Origin: Lumbricus terrestris
Lineage: Eukaryota; Annelida; Clitellata; Crassiclitellata; Lumbricidae
DNA: 64,000 bases
Reading direction: 5' to 3'
NCBI GenBank assembly: GCA_949752735.1
Contig: OX457047.1
Location: 21,666,936 to 21,730,935 of the forward strand
Of the stretch, positions 1 through 12,982 are shown one piece after another. Position 1 is the stretch's first letter. Every line of letters begins with the position of its first letter. A program made the translations under genes and the position numbers. Below the pieces are notes generated by a model that saw only the letters and a list, made by a program, of their open reading frames with translations, made no database searches and was not told the origin of the DNA.

Positions 1-279
1 AAGCTATTCTCTAACAAAAACATGCTTTAACAGAATCATAAAATGTTAAAGGTTCTGCTGTGAAAAGATAACCCCAGGCTAAGGGAAACAAATAACCAGC
101 AATGTAGAAGATGCACCGGTGGTAAAACAGGCGAAACATGACAAAAGCCAGATGACACGTTACACGTAAATATCAGTCCCGTCTTTTCCAGCTCTGACCA
201 GATTGCAACAACTGTTTTTGGTAACAGCTATGTGAAAATAGTTGGATGCTTAAAATGAATGAGAATTCAGGTCACTTAC

Positions 280-3178
280 AGCTTTCCTAGTGCTGGCAAA
301 ACATCAAATGTCCCCGGTTGGATTGTCTGAATAACTGTTCCATGCAGATATCTATCAAATCATACAAACACACAAATTATACAAATACATCAATCGATAC
401 ATACCACAGATAACTCAATAAAGCATGCATACAGACAATGAACAAAATATGCTCTATATACATCCTGTTCTTTGAAGGCCAGACAACAGATTCAAATATT
501 TAATGAAAACATCATAATAAGAAAAGAAAAGAGAACATCAACATGTTATAGGTGACTATAAACGAGCATATTACAGAGCCTCAGAACTGAGTCAATCATC
601 AAATTAAGGAACACAAACGAAATTATAGACAAAAGAAAAGATCACAGATCTATGCCAGAGTATAAAAGCATGCAGCACAAAATACTACAATGGCAAAAGA
701 AAAGGCAGCAGAGAAAAATATATGACAGCCAGAAATAGATCATCCAGTTCTGTTATTGCCCATTTATGAAATAGGAGATGGCAAAACAATGGAAAGAACT
801 GACATAGACTGTTGGTGGAAATGGCAGTGCAGAATGTAATGAAATCCATATTACACGTTTATAAATAATGGAAGACAAAATCAGCAGCCTGTACATAGCA
901 AATCAAGATGATATCTTAAATAAGATCTTAGATCTCAGATTACGTTGTAGATCTCAGACACAGTTGATCATCAGTAAATGCATAAGATATTGGTCAGTAT
1001 ATATGGCCACAGAAAACGTGATACGAGTATCAGTACAGAGAAGAGTTGCTACAACGCACAGCCTCTGAGTAGGTCACTTCAGCGGTGCTATATAACTTCT
1101 CGAAATGAATAGCATCAAAATCCAGCAGCTGCATTAGACCGTGAAAAGTATCACGGACAAAATGCTTAATAACTGTGAACAGCACCAGTAACGTGACCAG
1201 TACCACTAGCCTGTAGTACTTAGTAACCAGTACGCAATAACAGATCATGTGCTTTAATCAAACCTGCATTAAAACCAAATCCACGCTAATCAGCTAATAC
1301 TAGCCAGAAACAAAATTTTGATACACAATTGGAACTAATTCTAGAACTAAATAACTCAAATTAAAGTCATAATGACACTCAAACCCTTAAGCAATCAAAA
1401 GTAATGGTGAAGGCCAATTCAAACACAACTGGCCATGAATACAATCAACTATAATACAAGATCTACTCAAATGAAAACTACTCAGTTGTGTTTGCAAATT
1501 CACACTGTACACTACATACAGTGCACATGTAACTCAATCCTTATACGACCTGACTGAGTCTACTCAAGAGCCACAATAACAGTCCTGGCATATAAAATAA
1601 GACAACAGCGGTCCTGGTAAACAGCAAGCACAAATGTTGGAGTATCTATTACTAGGTAATTATTTGCCCATGTCTGGTGTAACATTTAAAACCAGCTTGA
1701 AATGAATACTAAGAATATTGTGTTCTGTGCATCATTCTTATTTTTCCACGAAGCAAATCATCCATACATGTGAATATACAGGGTGGGCAAAAAAAACTAA
1801 GGTTTTTTTACAATAGCTTGCCAGAAGTAAGAATTTCGAAATTAAATTTTACAGTCTTAAAGACAATTCATATTTACACATGATGGCCAGATTTCATCAA
1901 AATATTTCAAACAGAACAAAAGTTATACCACTTTTAGTGAGGTCACCCACCATTTTTTGATGATTCAAAAACAAAACGCAAAGCAACAAAAAGTAATGAT
2001 TTTATTAAGTCACCGCTCAAATAACTGTTGTAAAATGAACAAAAATGTTAGTAGATTTAGGATAAATTCAGCTATTGATTTCATCCCCATGTGCAGGACA
2101 TTAGATGGGGTACCCCAAAGCTCAATGACAGCAAATATTTATCAGCACATAGACAATATAATTCCTACTCACAGTCGTTTCAACTTAGGCATTCCTTCAA
2201 ACATTGATGCATTGAGAAAGCTCAGCTTCATTCCTGATAAGTCCCTGAAAAAACCAAGAGAATTTAGATAGAGATTATGTTGGCAATATTTAAGCAGCAC
2301 TTGGCATACAGTGAAGACCTTTAGAACAACTCCTTGCTCATTTTTTAAAGTAAAATTTCAGTTACGTGGAACGTATTTTGTTGCAGTGAAATAGTCTAAA
2401 TGGTACATTGAAAATGATCCACTAAGGAAATATAGAATATTCAGACACACAAACACACACACACACAAAATGCTAAACAACCGAAGAAAATCAAACAGTT
2501 AAACACAAGAAACAGTCAAGGAGATCTGCACAAATCTACACACTCAAGCCAGACAGTTACTCAACAATTTCTGCGGTTGTAGTCTAAACAAAAGTAAGCA
2601 AAGTAAGTGCATTAATGCACCAATTGCCAATAGCACTTTGGTCAACATAGGCCAATGGAATTCATGTTACGCGTGAGCCTAGCATGAAAAAAAATGTTAG
2701 CAAAACCATACTACCCGGTATTTATCATATTTGAATCATCCCTGTGCAATCCTCGAAATGTACAAATATTCTACTTAAAAGTTTTCTTACAATATATCAG
2801 AACCCAAACCAGAACATTTATAAGATACAAAGCTGAGATGTAGCAATAGCAACCTTCCCACCCCAAATCTAATCAACACAAATGTTTCGAATATTCATGT
2901 CAGCAGCAGTCTTGTGCACGGCTGCTGAAGACATCACCAACACTCAGCAGGGTTTCCATCAGCATTCCCATTAATTTTCCTATAGGATACGGAAGGAAAT
3001 TGCTATTGTCTAATCGGCATGCAGGCCAGGCAAATCTACCTCCAGCCCAAACTATTCTGCTTTAGTGATGCCAATATGTATCAATGTAAACATAGAGCAC
3101 ACGTACAAACATTAAGTACACATATATTATATATTTATATATATAATTATATATATATACAGTATAAGTGCATAAATA

Positions 3179-3229
<51 letters not shown>

Positions 3230-6200
3230 GCTGTCGATTATAGCATGATATCAGATCCTCCTCCTTAAACAGGGAAGCAAATCGAGACAAGCTCCAGTAC
3301 GAGTGGCACCACGAGTTTGCAATACCCTGATAAGAATCTCATTGCTGCCAACAAAACTAGATGATTTTTGTATCACCGCCTGGGCTGTGGGTATCATCAG
3401 GTACCACACCCTGCACAGGGATAGTAATCTTCCCATCCCCCCATTTGCTTATATAGATTTTCACCCAACAGAAAAACTCACCAGTGAATACCAGCCTAAG
3501 GCCAATCAATCAACTACTTGTTGCACTGAAACTTGACTCGTAGCAGGCCAGATATTTTTATCTCTTGTTCTGGCTACAGTCAGGCAGAGTGGTGGTGGTG
3601 TAGGGGTATCATGCTCGGTGCATTGGAGCCATGGGCTCAAATCCACCTCAAGCCGTGGCATAGGTAACCTGAGCAAGTCTTTCACTCGCAAATTATGCTC
3701 ATGGTGCGCTTCGGTGTGAAACTTCAATTCAGTGTCTGCGCTTAGTCGGGAGCGCCTCTGAGTAGCAATCTTGAATGGGTGCTATAACCAGTGCTCATCC
3801 TTACCTTAGACCTCAGTCCTTCCCGTGCAGCTCTGCACATCGGGCAATGCAGTTTCTCCATTCCACAGTGCTCATACATACATATATACAGACATACATA
3901 CATATATACGGACATTTGAGTTTTTGGTCAATTTCACCCGTTAAAAGCAAGTGTTCTATCCCGTCGACCCCTGGCGACATAAATTCTAGCTGCCAATCAA
4001 TATATAATATTATAATAATGGTATATTTTCTCGGGAATTGGAGGCAAATGACTAAAAAAAAGGTCATCAGATTTTTCAGCGACCAAGACGAAAAATTTTC
4101 CCTGCCCAAGACCGAAATTTCGCCCCCCCCCTTTTGAAAATTCCTGTTTCCACCGATTCCAACCTTGTCCAAGCTTATGCTAATATTGAAGCAGACCTGA
4201 TAGATAAGCAGACATAGATAAATGACAAATTGATAGTGTATGCATTTGGCAAACATAGACTACCGGATACATGACACAGATATCCCAGTATTTAAAAAGA
4301 TATATGAATAATTGCATATAAATGCATATGATGTAATTTACAAAGCAATGCAGTTTCAAACAGGAAAATTCATGGAATGGGGGAAAGCAGCCTCCAAGCT
4401 TCAACCCCACCCCCCCCCCATCAGCCCGCATCAGTATAACCCAATGTAGCTACACATAACACAATTATCATACTCACAGCTTCTCCAGGTTCTCCAGGCC
4501 GTTAAATGCCTTGGCCTGGATTCGAGAAATTGGATTCCCACTCAAGTTCCTGAAAATAAACAAAATCCAACTCAGGGTTCAATGGTAATAATTCACATGT
4601 CACGAGCTTGACCTACAGAAGCTGTATCAAGTAACAGTAGTATCACACGGAATAAGAATTCACACACCCACACAAAACAAGGACTATATAATAATTAGTA
4701 AGCAATCAAAGCAAATCTTAATATCAAAGTGTAAATTTTTATATACAAGCACACAACTCATGTACAGCAACTTTTACTTTGGCCTTGATTGTGCCATGGT
4801 GCTATAAAAATCTTATCATTATCATCATTATTATTTTGCATCTTCTTGTTTGCCAAATTGTGTGCTTGAAGTGTTATTTCTATGAGCGCATCCAACCACA
4901 AAAACCAAACTCTGGGTCATGGTAATTCTGGTCTAGATAAACTGGCTAGGCTCTCCATGTAAAACAACATGTGGCTTGTTAAAGGGCAAACTATTTATAG
5001 TATCTTCCACAATGCTCTAAACACAAGCTGCATTGGCTCCCAAGTAACTTTTAGTGCATGCTCATCATGGCGCTATACGAATTTGTTTTATCATGTAGTC
5101 GTCTACTTTGTGGGAAATTAAATAATATTTCAATACTGGTCATTATAATCAGACAGTGAGGGAGAGGACTGGCCTTCCATTCTCGTAGGCGGAGGTTAAT
5201 AAGGGACTGCTCATCTCTGTGTTGAGTGTAATTAAACTCTGCATTACTCAAGCTTCTCCTCGTTCTGCATGTTACAGAGTCATATCACCAACACATGAAT
5301 GGTGCATTTATGGTGTGTTCTTCCCGATTGTAAACTATTTTCAATGAAGAATTCTGCAGAACATTTTCAGATGAACAACTAAATAAAACTGCCAACTTAG
5401 CCGGTCAGTTATTTGAAGCATTGGTCATCACTGAAATTGACGTCATCACACATGCAGGAGGTCAGTCTGAGTCAGTGGTTCTTGGCTCAGGCAATAATAA
5501 TAATTTTTTTTAATCAAGCTGAATTCATGCATCAACGGGCATCAAACAAAGCCAGAATTTCATCTGAACATTACCAGACCAAGACTGACTTCATTGCCTC
5601 AGTACTAATAAATGAGGATCACTGTCTACCAAACAGAAGGTCACAAGGTCAACTAATTGCCAATTATGATGCAGAATGACTATTGACTGACAGCTAAATT
5701 GGAGTCAGAGGGGATTTATATATGGTCAGCACTATGAATCACAGACACATAGAATATGCAGGACAAAATGAGAGTACTTTCAAAATATTTCTGCCCGTCA
5801 ACGATAAATGTGTCCAATTTCAGAATTAAGGATGTAACTTTTAGGAAATATATATACAAGCAAATTTTTCATTCCTTAAAAATGCATTTTTTCAGTTTTG
5901 CCACTGTTAATGCCAAAACTTAACCCTTTGAAGCCAGAGCTCCCGTAACTCTATGGATAACGGGCCGGAAAACCGGCCCGTCGGGTTCAAAGGGTTAACC
6001 TGAAACAGATAAACAAATCACTGATCCTAACTAAACAAAGGAGAAAAATTCCAAGACTTTACAAAATACGCAAAACAATTGGAATCATATTTTAAGCAGA
6101 AACGTGAACAACTTTTGTAAAATCTGCAAAAGTTCAAAATTCAAGAAACATGACATACATAGTATGTATGAATGTAGCATTATCAATTGAACCTAAAAAA

Positions 6201-9200
6201 ATGCTGCAGCCACACAAGCTGTACTTTGTAAACAAAGTACAGTTATTGCCATAGCCATGTAAAACAAGTCGGACACAGGACCCTTCTAACCTAGGCAAGT
6301 CAATGTCTTAGTAGTCTAGTAGAACTGTCAGCCGAGAATGCCATTAAGGCCAAGTTGCCAATTTACCCCAAGGCACAGCAGCAGTTGTCCTAAGTATTGG
6401 TCCAAAGGAGATAGAGAAATTCAATGCCAAGACTTGGTTTACACAGAGCTAAGTTTACAAGCACAAAGGTCACATCACATCATCCACAAACCTCACATGA
6501 CCACACAACCAATATTTACAGATGATGGTTAAGGAGATAAGAATAATTATTAAAAAAAGAAGCAGACAGGGCATTTAATAGGAATTTGCACAGCACAAGT
6601 CTTCTAACTCCACCACTGGTTGTTCTCTGCCAGTGCCAGTCCCAAGCATGGATAAAGGAGGAGGGTGACACTAATCATCTTTGATATGGCAGTGTCATTA
6701 AACATGTAACAAGTACAAGTCTTCTAAGTAGGACAGCCTGTCTCAGAGGCACTGTAATTTTTAGTCTACGTCTCTAAGAGGTACTTTGAATGACACACAA
6801 TCTCTAAGTGATAGTCTCAAAGACACTTTGAATCATAGTCTCAGAGGCACTGTGAATAATAGCCTCAAAGGTCCATAGACACTGTGGTAGTCTCAGAGGC
6901 ATTGCAGCAGTCTAAGAGGCACTGTAAGTAATGGTCTAAGAGACACTGTGAATGACAGTCTCAAAGGAACTCTGAATGAGCCTAAGAAGCACTGTGAATA
7001 AGTCTCAGAGGCACTGTGAAAGACATCATTCTCTTCACAATCTTGGCTTATTATCTGACAAAGTATAATAATTGATAAATTACTGATGTAAATAGGTAAC
7101 CCTGTCTCGCGGAACCGTATGTTCCTTTGGGTTTACCTATTGACAACCTGCATACGAATTTGTAAACTGTACGCTTGTATTACTTTGTGCTGGTGGTCAA
7201 TAAAGAAGAAAAAAAGAAGATTGCAGCAGTCTAAGAGGCACTGCAAGTAATGGTCTAAGAGGCACTGTGAATGACAGTCTCAAAGGAACTCTGAATGAGC
7301 CTAAGAAGCACTGTGAATAAGTTTCAGAGGCACTGTGAAAGGACTTCATTCTCTTCGCATCTCTAACTGCAGCAGGCCAGCAGCAGATTCAGATCACAGA
7401 AGCATTTCAAATGTCCAGTTTTTCCCATGAATATTCAGACACATTAACACAGTGCTGTCCAACCCGCGCATGCAGCCTGCGAGCTCATTTTAAGTGGCCC
7501 GCATAGGTTAGTAAAATTTTGCAATTTTTAAAAAAGAAAATTAGGAAAACACATTGATCACAAACCTGCTTGCAGAGCAATTAGTTCATAACTTGGCTTA
7601 TTATCTGACAATGTGAACACAAAATCCAGTTCCGACTAGGCATTCGTAATGATTATTCCCCAGAAAATTTTAAAAGGTCTACAGCTCACACAATTTTCAT
7701 TATATTATGGTTGGTTTGCTTTTGAGTTCACCAGTGCGGCCCTCGGCTTCAAGAAACAGTTCTTCGGAGGCCCGCGGTGTCAAACAGGTTGGACAGCCCT
7801 GCATTAACACAAGATGGTTGACTGGCACTTACTCTGGAAGAAAGCATGAAGGCTCTACAATTAGGTCATATTCAGGGACCTATAACAGTGCCTCTCTCAC
7901 ATTTGAAAAAGTAACCTTTATATAATGAAGCACATAAGAGGATTTTTGGTTAGCATCTTAAATTGCCACAACAAGAACAGCATCTACAAGAAATGTATCC
8001 AGACTACAACTACGAAAACACCAGTACGTGGAGAAATATTATACAGTCCAGTAGACATACAGTTCTCTATGGCCTGTGAAATTGTGAATGAACAGCAAGA
8101 TGTTGAGTTTTCTTGATATTTTAAGCCAGGAATCTCTTAATCTCATATTTCATCTGACAAATGAGGAAAGCCGTGTGCCTCTCTCAGTGTCTGTATCAGA
8201 ACATTCCTAGTCCCACCAAGCAGCAGGGAACCAGCGTCCACTTAATGGAGAACAAATGCAGCTGTAACACCAGCTGTGCTGGAGTGGAGGCAGTGCAGAT
8301 AATTTCCCTCCAGCATTTGGAAGGAAACACAGTTCACTCATCAGGGCAGGATACTGGTCATCCAATAAATCAAAACCACACATGCAGGTTCTGTTGGCAT
8401 CTTACCACACCTCCAAACATAAATCCTAGTATATATATATATATATATATTATATATAATTTATATTATGTATATCATTATATACACTCATTTATATATT
8501 GATTGCACCCAGATGTGCAACCACCATTATTTGAACAAAGTTCTATATATACACATATAACATATACATAAAATAGTTTGTATAAAACTCTCTGCATACA
8601 TATATTGCAAGATATGCACGCCCAGTGTTTATGCAAGTAATGGTCTTTTCCTAGGGAAAACAATCTCAATTCAAAAGCATGTAGGATCCAAATTAGAGCA
8701 GTCTCTGCATTTCTCCATCAGAGCAGACAGTCCTACATTGAGGAGGAGGAGGGTGCCAGAGTTCTCCCTGGAAGCATTCAACCACCCCAAGCCAATTAGG
8801 CAGGTCAGGACATCATCAGTTCAGGGTCAAAATGTCAGGGTAGGTCAGGTGTGGCATCTGAAGAAACCAATCCAGTTGCTTTTCTCCTCTTCCAATCTTC
8901 CCTTTCTGTCCATCTTTCTTACAAATATGTACATTTGTCATATACAGGCAAAAACCAATTTAAAAACATCTACAGCAACACTTCCAGCAATACTGGTAGA
9001 ATGAGAAAGAATTCAGTCAAGGTAACAGAGGTCTTGAGTAGGCACACAATAGGGTCATGATAAGAAATAAAAGGGCAAGATTATACTTGAGTATAGACTC
9101 AAGCTACATCCCAAATCTGGCAGACTTGACAAGTGAGTTCAGATTTCAACACAATGTAAACATGATGGCAAGCATTCAATTGGTAATAAGAGGTTTTCAC

Positions 9201-12200
9201 CTCTTATTACCAAGTGAATCCTTACCATCATGTTTGCCAACTCTGATGCATTGTTGGGACTAAAGTTCCATCAGGGTAAAAAGAGATTACAACATTTCTA
9301 TTTTACTATATAATCTGTTACAAGATCTCTGTTCTACCTCTAAATACAAATAGGGCTTAAAGTGTGATTGGACAGTGTCCACGCACTAAGTGTCGCACTT
9401 ATTTACAAATCTGAAAGCCACCCTATCACTTCTTGGCCAGCACAGCATGGAAAAGCAAAGGGCACTTCTTTTTTTTAAACTTTAACCATTAAATACAAAG
9501 ACATGTTGTTTTACACAACCAGACAAAGCAGCTACTACTATAAAGCGTTTGCAACAGATCTTTCATCACAAAAGAAAAACAGAATTACTCACTTTATACA
9601 TTGCTATGAAGAATAATGGGAGGATAAGACAGACAGAAGACAAGACTGTAGACGTAATCTTAAATAACAAAAAGTAATTTCAATAGATTTTAAACTTACA
9701 GTTTCGTCAACATTGTTAAGCCCTCAAAGGAATTCTTCTCCAAAGAGCTGATGTCACTTCCACTCAGATCTCTACACGAAGCAACAAACACAAGACTCGT
9801 TTATCCAGTGCACTTAGAATTTAAGTCAGTATTAATTAAATACTACACACACATCCTACAGTAATGTTGCTACATTTGCATCTCACTCAGCGGTCCTTTA
9901 AGCTTGGAACCACACTTTTCAGAAGTTTCTAATTTTAACAGGCATGTGTACAAGAGTGGCTGTAACCTCATACTTAGTTCTTTTATACACTTTATTACCA
10001 ACTTGGTTTATAATCCTTCCAATGACAATATAGTCCTGCAATTGATGCATCAAAACCAGTGCAAAAATTTCCAGAAATCGACATAGTTTAGAAATTGGCA
10101 AATTTTTTCTTAACAACAGAACACAGCAAAGAAGTCAAAATTTATGTTCACGTAACAATAAAGAAGTTGCATTGGAAAATACTGGCAGTCAGATCAATTA
10201 CTGAGCCATCAATAGACAGCCATGTACCATTTTGACATGTATATAATATATCAGGTGACTGGAAGCATAGGTCAGAGTGTTGGAAAGATTGGGTTTCCAA
10301 AGGCAATTCGTATTTATTTCAACTGTTTCTACTGGAGCCTGTTGCTAGAACTAGACACGGCAGCTGCCACTATGAAGTGTTGGACACAGCTTCTACACTG
10401 CAAATGAAAAACAGAAGTGTTCACTATGTAAAGTGATATGAAAATGAACAGGAGAATAAGACAGATCTATGAAGACTAGACCAAGTAGTATTATCATGAA
10501 TACCAATTTAAGTAATTTCCATACAGCTTCATCAAGATTGTTATAGGCAAGTTGACATTACATTGGAATTCAACAGGAAACCAATGAAGCTGGAACAGGA
10601 GAGTCATATAATTATAGTCCTGGGAAGTCACAGTGCTTGTTGCAAACACTTGGAAATTCAGGTGAAAATGCAAACCAGGATGATTGTCAGGTCAGATAGC
10701 TTCCCAAAATGTCTCTTAGAGGTCTTACAGCAGCGTGAGAATTGCTGGGGGTTGTGGGAGTTCAACACCCCTCCCCCGAGTCATTTTTAGGATGCCATAG
10801 TAATTTCCTTATTGCACACCCTAAGTCTACATAATTCAATGGTTGACCCACTCAGAAATTTTTCGAAAATTCTCAAAATGTCTTACAGGGATTACCTAAC
10901 ACTACCTAGCGGAATTTTCTTTTTTTCAGAAGTAACCATTGTTTTTTATGCACTGCCTTTATCAATGACCAGTTTCTCTTATCACATTTGTTGTCTTCAA
11001 CTGCTCAAAATTGTCTTGTTTGGAAGCAATAAAAAAAATCTGCCGACAGCTCACAAAACGGCAACACAGCTGGCAATTTTCTCCAGTCATATCAGATTGG
11101 ATTCAGCAATCTGCTTTCCATATATACCAATGTACCAACGCACAGTGCATTTGGGCTTCTACAGAATCCATACAAAGAACTGCTTAGAAAGCACTGTGAA
11201 CATGGCTGTCAAAGGGTTTTAAATGTCAGCCTCATCTTAGCAAAGGACTAGAATTTTTAATATCGGAATCTTTGGCAAACCGTTTACGGTTGTAGAAATT
11301 CATTTTGAAACCGGTTTTCTGAATTATCCCTATAGAAAATGCCTTCAATTTCCAGCAGGCAGTGTAAACAAAGATGGCAGTCACTAGGATTCGTCGGAAA
11401 AGGTTTCGTAATTCACTTCTCTCTGGTTTTAATTTTCGGGTTTTAATTTTCGCCGTCACAAATTGCCAAAAATAGACGAAATGCGTTATGATCTCCTGAG
11501 TCCTGATGTTGCACTCAAAGTGACATGCGTTGACATCTATCATACAACAGAGTCAACAACCTCTTATATATAATGAGCGTGGGTAACGCACCATCGCAGA
11601 TACAATTTCTTTCCCGCAATTAGTTTGCTCCCACGGCAATATTTAAGCCAGTCCGTACAAATGTACAAATCAGCTCATAAAACGTTTTTAAATTAAGTTT
11701 TTAATGAATTCGTTTATTGGTTTATTAACAGCAAGAACCAATTCTCATTTTCAGAACAGAACCCAGATTTCCGGTTTTCATATAACATCCAGGTGACAAA
11801 GGACAAAAAGCTATTTGGGCAAGTTTATCAGAAATTTTGTAAAGTTTACAGGAAGACTGTTCCAAAGGGAGGGCTGAACACAACTAAGCAAAACTTTATG
11901 TTGACCAGTTCTGTTTTTTAAATTTATATCTCAAAGTACTTACTACTAAATAATTATTTAACACTGACTATTTTAACCACTAAATAATTAATTATTTAAT
12001 AGCAGCAATCAGCTGTTCCAGTCTTAGCCATAAGTTCTACCCAAGACACATTTTTAACGACCAAGAGATTGTAGAAAGACATATTTTTTCAGTTTTTTAC
12101 CCGTTTGCCCCGAGAATATCCGCTGAAAACGGGCTTAAAAATTTAAAAATGAATGGGTAAAGGGTTAAAGACCAAGGGATTGTAGCAAGACATATTTTTA

Positions 12201-12982
12201 AAGACCACTTGAGGGATTGTAGCTGCATTTAGTAAAAACAATACGGCATAATAATGTTGGTGTTAGTTTTATTACACATGGTTGTCAATATGTGTCACTT
12301 TTAGCATTCATTGCCAAATAAGTGTTAGACACTTACACCTAGGCAACTCCAGCAGGTCAGCAAGTTCACACATCTGGTCGGAAAAGTCACAGATCGCCTA
12401 CACTGCAGCTCTTGTCACCATTGAATCAATTAAACATCCAAATCACACTGGTTTTAACTAGGCATGGCGGTGTAGTGGTAAGTTTGGCTCCTAGGGTTCC
12501 AGGCTCGAATCCACCTCAAGCCGCCATGTATTGACCTTGAGCAAGTCCTTCACATGCAATTGCTCGTGAGCTTCGGCGTGAAACTCTGATACAGTGTCCG
12601 CGCTGTAGTCGAGAGCTCCTTCGAGTAGCAAGCTTGAAGAGGCACAATAGCAAATGCGAGAAATAAATAATTGAATAGCTTACAGTGCTAAACACTGTAA
12701 TACTTACAGGACGACTGTGTCCTTTGGCAGGCTGGTGATGACGAACTGACTGACGTTGGAGATGGGAGGGTTGGCGTTCTGGCACAAGACTTTTCTTCCG
12801 GAAGGCGAAGGCAGGGAACCATCGGACTTCTCCAGTGGCGGTGCTCTCTCGATAACAGTACACCGGCAGTTTGACGGGCAGCTGTAGACCCCACCTTCAC
12901 TTAATGTTACCATGACGACTGTAATGATAAGGAGAATGACAAGGGCTGTTGTTGTCATTGCTGTGCTGCAGATGCCAGCCAT
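280..12982 (-). CDS. Leucine-rich-repeat extracellular protein, 5' part (partial gene)
   Basis: Coding exons read on the minus strand are 12982-12708, 9771-9700, 4549-4478 and 351-280; the gene continues past the left edge. Exon 1 starts with ATG, encodes a hydrophobic signal segment at about residues 10-28, then an LRRNT module with the cysteine pattern CPSNCRC and a later LC. It ends at CT|GTAAGTA. The next three exons are each exactly 72 nt with the same phase (one base, 23 codons, two bases). Each has AG/GT borders and encodes one 24-residue LRR: LDLSGSDISSLEKNSF-type, LNLSGNPISRIQAKAF-type and LYLHGTVIQTIQPGTF-type. One-LRR-per-72-nt exons are known from LGR, LRIG, Slit and ADGRA-type genes. 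The three repeats do not decide between them, and no transmembrane, Ig or GPCR part is in the window. Intermediate LRR exons could have been missed in the long introns. Secretion or surface display is inferred. Confidence 0.85.
3183..3226. repeat. (AT)n microsatellite
   Basis: About 22 uninterrupted AT dinucleotides inside a longer A/T-rich stretch (3120-3230) in an LRR-gene intron. Confidence 0.95.
3588..3793 (+). mobile_element. tRNA-derived SINE, family A
   Basis: The head resembles a tRNA with a box-A-like start (GGTGGTGTAGGGGTAT) and a box-B-like GCTCAAATCC. A middle block follows with the words GCAAGTCTTTCACTCGCAA and GTGTGAAACT. The tail CGGGAGCGCCTCTGAGTAG ends in a GGGTGCTATAA motif. 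The same unit recurs at 12462, 20574 (minus), 30203, 47080-47565 (minus) and 59576. Confidence 0.88.
5924..5994. mobile_element. 71-bp piggyBac-type MITE in TTAA
   Basis: Flanked on both sides by TTAA (5920-5923 and 5995-5998). Ends are CCCTTTGAAGCC and GGGTTCAAAGGG, an 8-9 bp inverted repeat with further pairing. The centre is a perfect GC-rich hairpin with arms ACGGGCCGG and CCGGCCCGT around AAAA. TTAA targets and CCC-starting ends are characteristic of piggyBac-type elements. There is no coding capacity. Confidence 0.8.
6605..6705 (-). repeat. Interspersed repeat R1 (inverted copy)
   Basis: Reverse complement of a roughly 95-bp block also found at 46196-46300 and 53526-53625. The diagnostic word is GATTAGTGTCGCCCTCCTC, followed by a GACTGGCAYTGSCA motif. 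The three copies are diverged but colinear. It may be a conserved SINE domain; the class is not established. Confidence 0.7.
6735..7360. repeat. GGCACTGTGAA minisatellite with duplicated block
   Basis: Degenerate 20-26 nt units built on AGTCTCAGAGGCACTGTGAA run from about 6735 to 7025. A block of about 135 bp (6903-7035) is repeated almost unchanged at 7223-7357. Between the two copies lies a short LINE-tail-like element ending GGTCAATAAAGAAG (7090-7215). Confidence 0.8.
7090..7215 (+). mobile_element. LINE-type 3' tail fragment
   Basis: Ends in TGTACGCTTGTATTACTTTG, then GCTGGTGGTCAATAAAG and an A-rich tail. The same ending (GTACGTTCGCTGGTGGTC, then TAATAAAG) occurs at 31735-31765, so it is a repeated 3' end. 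No RT sequence remains. Confidence 0.55.
7450..7801. mobile_element. hAT-type MITE, 352 bp
   Basis: Terminal inverted repeats CAGTGCTGTCCAACC and GGTTGGACAGCCCTG. A perfect 8-bp target duplication CATTAACA flanks it (7442-7449 and 7802-7809). No transposase. Part of the interior (TTGGCTTATTATCTGACA, 7593-7610) also occurs at 7043-7060, outside the element. Confidence 0.9.
9159..9234. repeat. 76-bp near-perfect hairpin
   Basis: Two 35-bp arms (9159-9193 and 9200-9234) pair with about four mismatches around a 6-nt loop TTTTCA. It could be a tiny fold-back element or a hairpin RNA. I recognise no known microRNA seed. Confidence 0.8.
9351..9475. mobile_element. Decayed MITE fragment (63257 family)
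   Basis: Begins AGGGCTTAAAGTGTG and contains CGCACTTATTT and TTGGCCAGCACAG motifs, which are colinear with the complete element at 63257-63433. The right terminus is lost in a T-run. Confidence 0.65.
9772..12707. other. First intron of the LRR gene
   Basis: Contains a SINE (12462-12668) and a repeated GACCAAGRGATTGTAG block (about 12058 and 12169) around a sequence ending GGGTAAAGGGTTAA, possibly a decayed TTAA element. Otherwise nothing recognised. Open frames such as 11232-11543 (minus) show no family signature. Confidence 0.5.
12462..12668 (+). mobile_element. tRNA-derived SINE, family A
   Basis: Head GGCGGTGTAGTGGTAAG with box B GGCTCGAATCC, middle GGCGTGAAACTCTGATACAG, tail GTCGAGAGCTCCTTCGAGTA, ending in an AAATAAATAA tail. 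It lies 40 bp from the donor of LRR exon 1, in antisense orientation to the host gene. Confidence 0.9.

Larger units (their letters stand above)
352..4477. other. Intron between LRR exons; repeats only
   Basis: A/T-rich intronic sequence with no further exon that I can support. It holds a possible decayed DNA-transposon or repeat near 1785-2280, an (AT)n run at 3183-3226, a tRNA-derived SINE at 3588-3793 and a module shared with several MITEs at 4048-4080. A C-run lies at about 4405-4419. Confidence 0.6.
4550..9699. other. Intron between LRR exons; dense repeats
   Basis: No further exon is supported. Contents: a TTAA-flanked MITE (5924-5994), a block shared with 46.2 and 53.5 kb (6605-6705, inverted), a SCTCAGAGGCACTGTGAA-type minisatellite with a partial duplication (6735-7360), a LINE-type 3' tail (7090-7215), a hAT-type MITE (7450-7801), A/T microsatellites (8430-8470) and a 76-bp near-perfect hairpin (9159-9234). 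A fragment at 9351-9475 is related to the MITE at 63257. Confidence 0.6.

Noticed and set aside
1957..2271. 104-codon frame as a gene
   Set aside because: No recognisable domain; it follows a CAGGGTGGGCAAAAAAA sequence that may belong to a decayed transposon, which I could not prove without the other end.
6735..7360. CRISPR-like repeat array
   Set aside because: Units are contiguous and degenerate with no spacers of constant length, and the DNA is animal nuclear; it is a minisatellite.
11232..11543. 103-codon minus frame in an LRR intron
   Set aside because: No family motif, no splice signals of quality; probably chance.
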